Below the pieces are notes generated by a model, which worked only from the letters and a program-made list of their open reading frames with translations, did no database searches and had not been told where the DNA came from. A stretch of DNA of 64,000 nt from Anisus vortex. Its lineage: Eukaryota; Mollusca; Gastropoda; Planorbidae. A program made the translations under genes and the position numbers. The DNA is taken from positions 13,984,284 to 14,048,283 of the forward strand of contig OX421506.1 in the NCBI GenBank assembly GCA_949126835.1, written 5' to 3'. Below are positions 62,001 through 64,000 of this stretch, one piece after another. Positions within the stretch are counted from its first letter, which is position 1. Each line of letters starts with the position of its first letter.

Positions 62001-63863
62001 CTAATGTTTTACACTTTGATGGAAATGCATCAAGCTAAAACCCCTGTAAACATACTTCGATCGGGATATAATTTTTTTTTAACTGTTACGGTAAATGTTT
62101 TTGTGTTAAACCCAACAAATTGAATTTGTCATTGATAAAGTTTTAAAAACAGAATTTGTAATATTAAACTCTTTCTTGTTGTACGTTATTAAAAAAATGT
62201 TTGCCTTTTAAATTTAGATCTATAAGTTATAAAACTAAAAAAAACAAAAACACGAGCAACAAAAAACTTACAGTTTCTTCCAGTTGTGCCTTTTCACCCC
62301 ACATGTTTGCTATTAGCACAGTATTGCAGTTTCCTCCAATAGAATCCTTTAGGAAGTGTGTCAGCTTTGACTGACGAAAAGGTATGTGTTCTCTATTTCG
62401 AGATGCAAGAGCTATAACAACTTGCTCTAGAAATGACAGAGATTTGTTGATATAAAGAGCTTCCTCTTTAGTTTTACCCTCTGACTGAAATATAATTAAG
62501 CCATGAAATCTATTAAAATTCTAACAGATTTTATGTCATCTCAATTTATTTGTGATTAGTAAATTCAGTAAATTCTGTAAAATATAAATAGGCTTCAGAT
62601 TTCTTAACTAAGATTGTGTTATGATCAAATCTCATGACATATAAGTTAAGGTATATCGTATTTGCATAAAGTCTTACAAGCTGTTTGATTACGCATGACA
62701 TTGTTTTTATTCTAGTTCAAACATTTCATTTTTATGTCTCAGTTTTATATTTTATTTTTTATGGACCAGGCAAGATGCTTCACCAAGAGTTCATAAAAAA
62801 TTCCAAATATTTTCCATTTTTAAAATCTAAAATTTGCCAGCTAAAAATGGGTTCACGGTCACATTTAATAAAAAAACTTAATTGAATTCTTAAACTAGTT
62901 AATTAGAGTTTAGCTCAGTTTAGCTCAATGTCATACTTAGCTGCTTTAGCATTAGTGGAATCAAGTGAACAGAATTAAGTGTTCAGTAAAGTACAGCTAA
63001 ATGACTTGTCAGCAAAATAAATAGGCTCAATGTTGGGCAGATATTTGGCCAAAAACTAAATTATCTGCCCAAACTCCGGTCAATAAATGTGATGCTAATT
63101 AGGTAGGCTATGTTACCTTAGACTTGCTTAACCTTTCTGAGCCTGCCAAGTCAACAAAGTTTATTTTGGATATTGTATACTTTGCATTTGATTCTGTTCT
63201 TGATCTAGACTGTAAAAGGAAAATATATAATACAGTCACACCATTTGCATTCAGTTGAAGCTCAAACAGCATGAAAGTAAGAAATCATATATTCCCCCTT
63301 ACCAACCAGCATGAAAGTAAGAAATCATATATTCCCCCTTACCAACCAGCATGAAAGTAAGAAATCATATATTCCCCCTTACCAACCAGCATGAAAGTAA
63401 GAAATCATATATTCCCCCTTACCAACCAGCATGAAAGTAAGAAATCATATATTCCCCCTTACCAACCAGCATGAAAGTAAGAAATCATATATTCCCCCTT
63501 ACCAACCAGCATGAAAGTAAGAAATCATATATTCCCCCTTACCAACCTTCCCATCTATTGTGCCACCTTGAATGACTCTCTGTTACAGTAAAAAGGTTGT
63601 CTGATACACATAAAATAACTCTGTACAAATAAGAATGTTTAATTTTTCTTGTTCTAATTATAATCAAAAGAAAATTTAAAAAATTTTACAACAAAAAACA
63701 TATTTTCTTGTGCTACATTTTTATATCTCAAGTCAAAATGAAGTGTCATGTTCACTATGAAATTTACTGGCTTACATACCTCAAGGTAAACAGTGAATAT
63801 ACAATGAGATCTTGAAGACTGCTTATTCAACTGATGTGCTGCTATTGATCGATTTGTTTCTCC
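50065..63863 (-). CDS. KIF9: KIF9, kinesin-9 family motor (nineteen exons, 5' end outside window)
   Basis: KIF9 is a kinesin of motile cilia (central apparatus). Exons: 63780-63863, 63117-63209, 62272-62484, 61151-61228, 60970-61038, 60432-60536, 59324-59379, 58625-58715, 58251-58313, 56232-56398, 55350-55529, 55153-55170, 54131-54178, 53172-53257, 52841-52963, 51506-51685, 50863-50978, 50596-50700 and 50065-50178 (stop TAG). All phases agree: 1989 nt, 662 residues plus stop. NKQSSRSH is switch I, VDLAGSERL switch II, and YINKSLSFLEQ with HIPFRQSKLTHFLKDSIGG completes the motor core. LAMHDTLTNRTSISYEPLSE, SQVRRFLDDELD, DTPPSRTSAFEDFKADRGSE and EVIYCQKLVDQCR follow human KIF9 in order, with coiled coil in the tail. 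The P-loop exons lie off the right edge. The middle (GLDNVGADMKK to the Glu-rich exon) is variable and low-complexity. Confidence 0.95.
50253..50512 (-). mobile_element. SINE copy with tRNA head, reverse orientation
   Basis: On the minus strand it reads GTGGCCGAACGTTCGGCTAG, then the B box GGGTTCGAATCCTGGTGAAG, then GGTGCCCCTGAGTCTACCCA and GGCCACACAATCCCCAAGTA, matching the full SINE at 20926. It lies in the last KIF9 intron, in the same orientation as the gene. The 5' limit next to the poly-G run is approximate. Confidence 0.8.
51977..52450 (-). mobile_element. Helitron-ended repeat with tRNA-like module, copy 4
   Basis: On the minus strand it carries CCCATTGGTCAATTTGAAAT and the best tRNA-like block of the family (about 52329-52262): A box TAGCTCAGTGG, anticodon arm CTGCCATGCGG with GCC at the anticodon position, and B box GGTTCGATTC. 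It ends CACCTGGGCAATGTAGCTTG at 51977; one half of the terminal hairpin is deleted. It lies in a KIF9 intron. Confidence 0.75.
55290..55361. repeat. 27-bp duplication that copies a KIF9 splice donor
   Basis: The 27-nt block beginning GAGGATGTTGCCAACCTTGG occurs at 55290-55316 and 55335-55361, 45 bp apart. Each copy contains, on the minus strand, CCAAG/GTTGGC, the donor used by the exon 55350-55529. The second donor lies at 55304/55305. The 45 nt between the two junctions keep the frame and contain no stop, so both splice forms are readable. Confidence 0.8.
57112..57310 (+). mobile_element. SINE copy, diverged, in a KIF9 intron
   Basis: TCCTGGTGAAGGCTAGAAGT, CTCATCTCTGATGGGTACAT, GGGGCAAAGTAAAGGTGGCT and GGCCACACAATCCCCTAGTA match the SINE at 20926. 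The tRNA head is decayed (TTAAATCCTGG in place of the B box). Confidence 0.75.
59731..59974. mobile_element. hAT-type MITE with 8-bp target duplication
   Basis: CAGGGGCAAAGC at the left end is inverted as GCTTTGCCCCTG at the right end. GTCACTAC flanks both sides (59723-59730 and 59975-59982), the 8-bp duplication expected of hAT elements. The interior is C-rich, with GGTAATGTTTGACATGCAAA and GGTAAATATTTGTCACACAA as an internal repeat. No coding frame is present. A shorter relative (GGAGCGAAGCGACAGGGGGA) is visible near 9145. It lies in a KIF9 intron. Confidence 0.82.
61679..61905 (+). repeat. dispersed repeat R, copy 6
   Basis: It follows copy 2 block by block: ACAATGCTCAGATAGACAAA, GGGCATGGAATGGGTTGCCT, CCAATAACTTAACATCATTA and CCACAGATGAGCATAGGATG. 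It lies in a KIF9 intron. Confidence 0.78.
63267..63546. repeat. 40-bp minisatellite, seven identical copies
   Basis: Exactly 7 x 40 bp, beginning CAGCATGAAAGTAAGAAATC, with no differences that I can see between units. On the minus (KIF9) strand each unit contains TTGGTAAGG, a good 5' splice-site match. It lies in the KIF9 intron between the exons at 63780 and 63209. Confidence 0.96.
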
Positions 63864-64000
63864 CTAATATTGAAACATATTTTCTGGTAAGCATTTTTAA
63901 AGCATTTTTTAATGAAATAATCAAAACAACAATTTTTTTTCAAATTGATTGTAAAACATTTCTAAACTAATTTTATCATTGACAAATTTGTTATAACTCT

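Noticed and set aside
63267..63546. CRISPR-like regular array
   Set aside because: Units are identical head to tail with no variable spacers, in an animal intron; it is an ordinary minisatellite. The same holds for the arrays at 1, 5123, 36577, 37889 and 48121.
63550..63600. Possible extra KIF9 exon after the 40-bp array (acceptor-like CTGTAACAG on the minus strand)
   Set aside because: The exons at 63780-63863 and 63117-63209 already join in phase and match human KIF9 without a gap.

Overview
The window is animal nuclear DNA, about 70% A+T by eye. It holds spliced genes with GT-AG introns, intron minisatellites and many transposable elements, and nothing prokaryotic in layout. The three genes I can name match animal orthologues. 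The repeat set (RTE-type LINEs, a tRNA-derived SINE, Helitron-like elements with internal minisatellites, a very frequent TAGGCCTA motif) suggests a lophotrochozoan, most likely a gastropod mollusc. That placement is inference.

Layout: (1) 436-9336, minus strand: ten internal exons of ARMC8, a CTLH/GID ubiquitin-ligase scaffold. The 3' end lies off the left edge and the first exon was not found. (2) 9.3-17.7 kb: mostly intergenic, with an old hAT transposase pseudogene inserted in another repeat and a small TIR element. (3) 17694-23232, minus: at least four exons of a DegT/DnrJ/EryC1/StrS-type PLP aminotransferase gene, a family best known from bacteria but here clearly spliced. One intron carries a 2.1-kb TIR element and another a full tRNA-derived SINE. 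(4) 23.3-30.7 kb: repeats, including a 5'-truncated LINE with an open reverse-transcriptase frame and a Helitron-like element. (5) 30743-48830, plus: the whole NUBPL coding sequence in ten exons, 319 codons plus stop, the length of human NUBPL. Intron 1 holds a near-intact RTE-like LINE. Intron 2 holds a Helitron-like element inserted into another Helitron-like element, itself inserted into a 23-bp tandem array. (6) 50065-63863, minus: nineteen exons of KIF9, from inside the motor domain to the stop codon. The P-loop part lies off the right edge. NUBPL and KIF9 converge tail to tail.

The genes have unrelated jobs (ubiquitin ligase, sugar-type aminotransferase, mitochondrial Fe-S assembly, ciliary kinesin), and nothing suggests a functional cluster. 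The most unusual structure is the Helitron-like group. Three related elements start with TC, end with CTTG or CTAG 10-11 nt after a short hairpin, sit between A and T, and carry a 19-bp minisatellite core. The nesting allows two empty sites to be read directly. A second family with the same 3' end carries a tRNA-Gly-like module. All exon limits come from reading splice sites and protein similarity by eye, without alignment software or transcripts.
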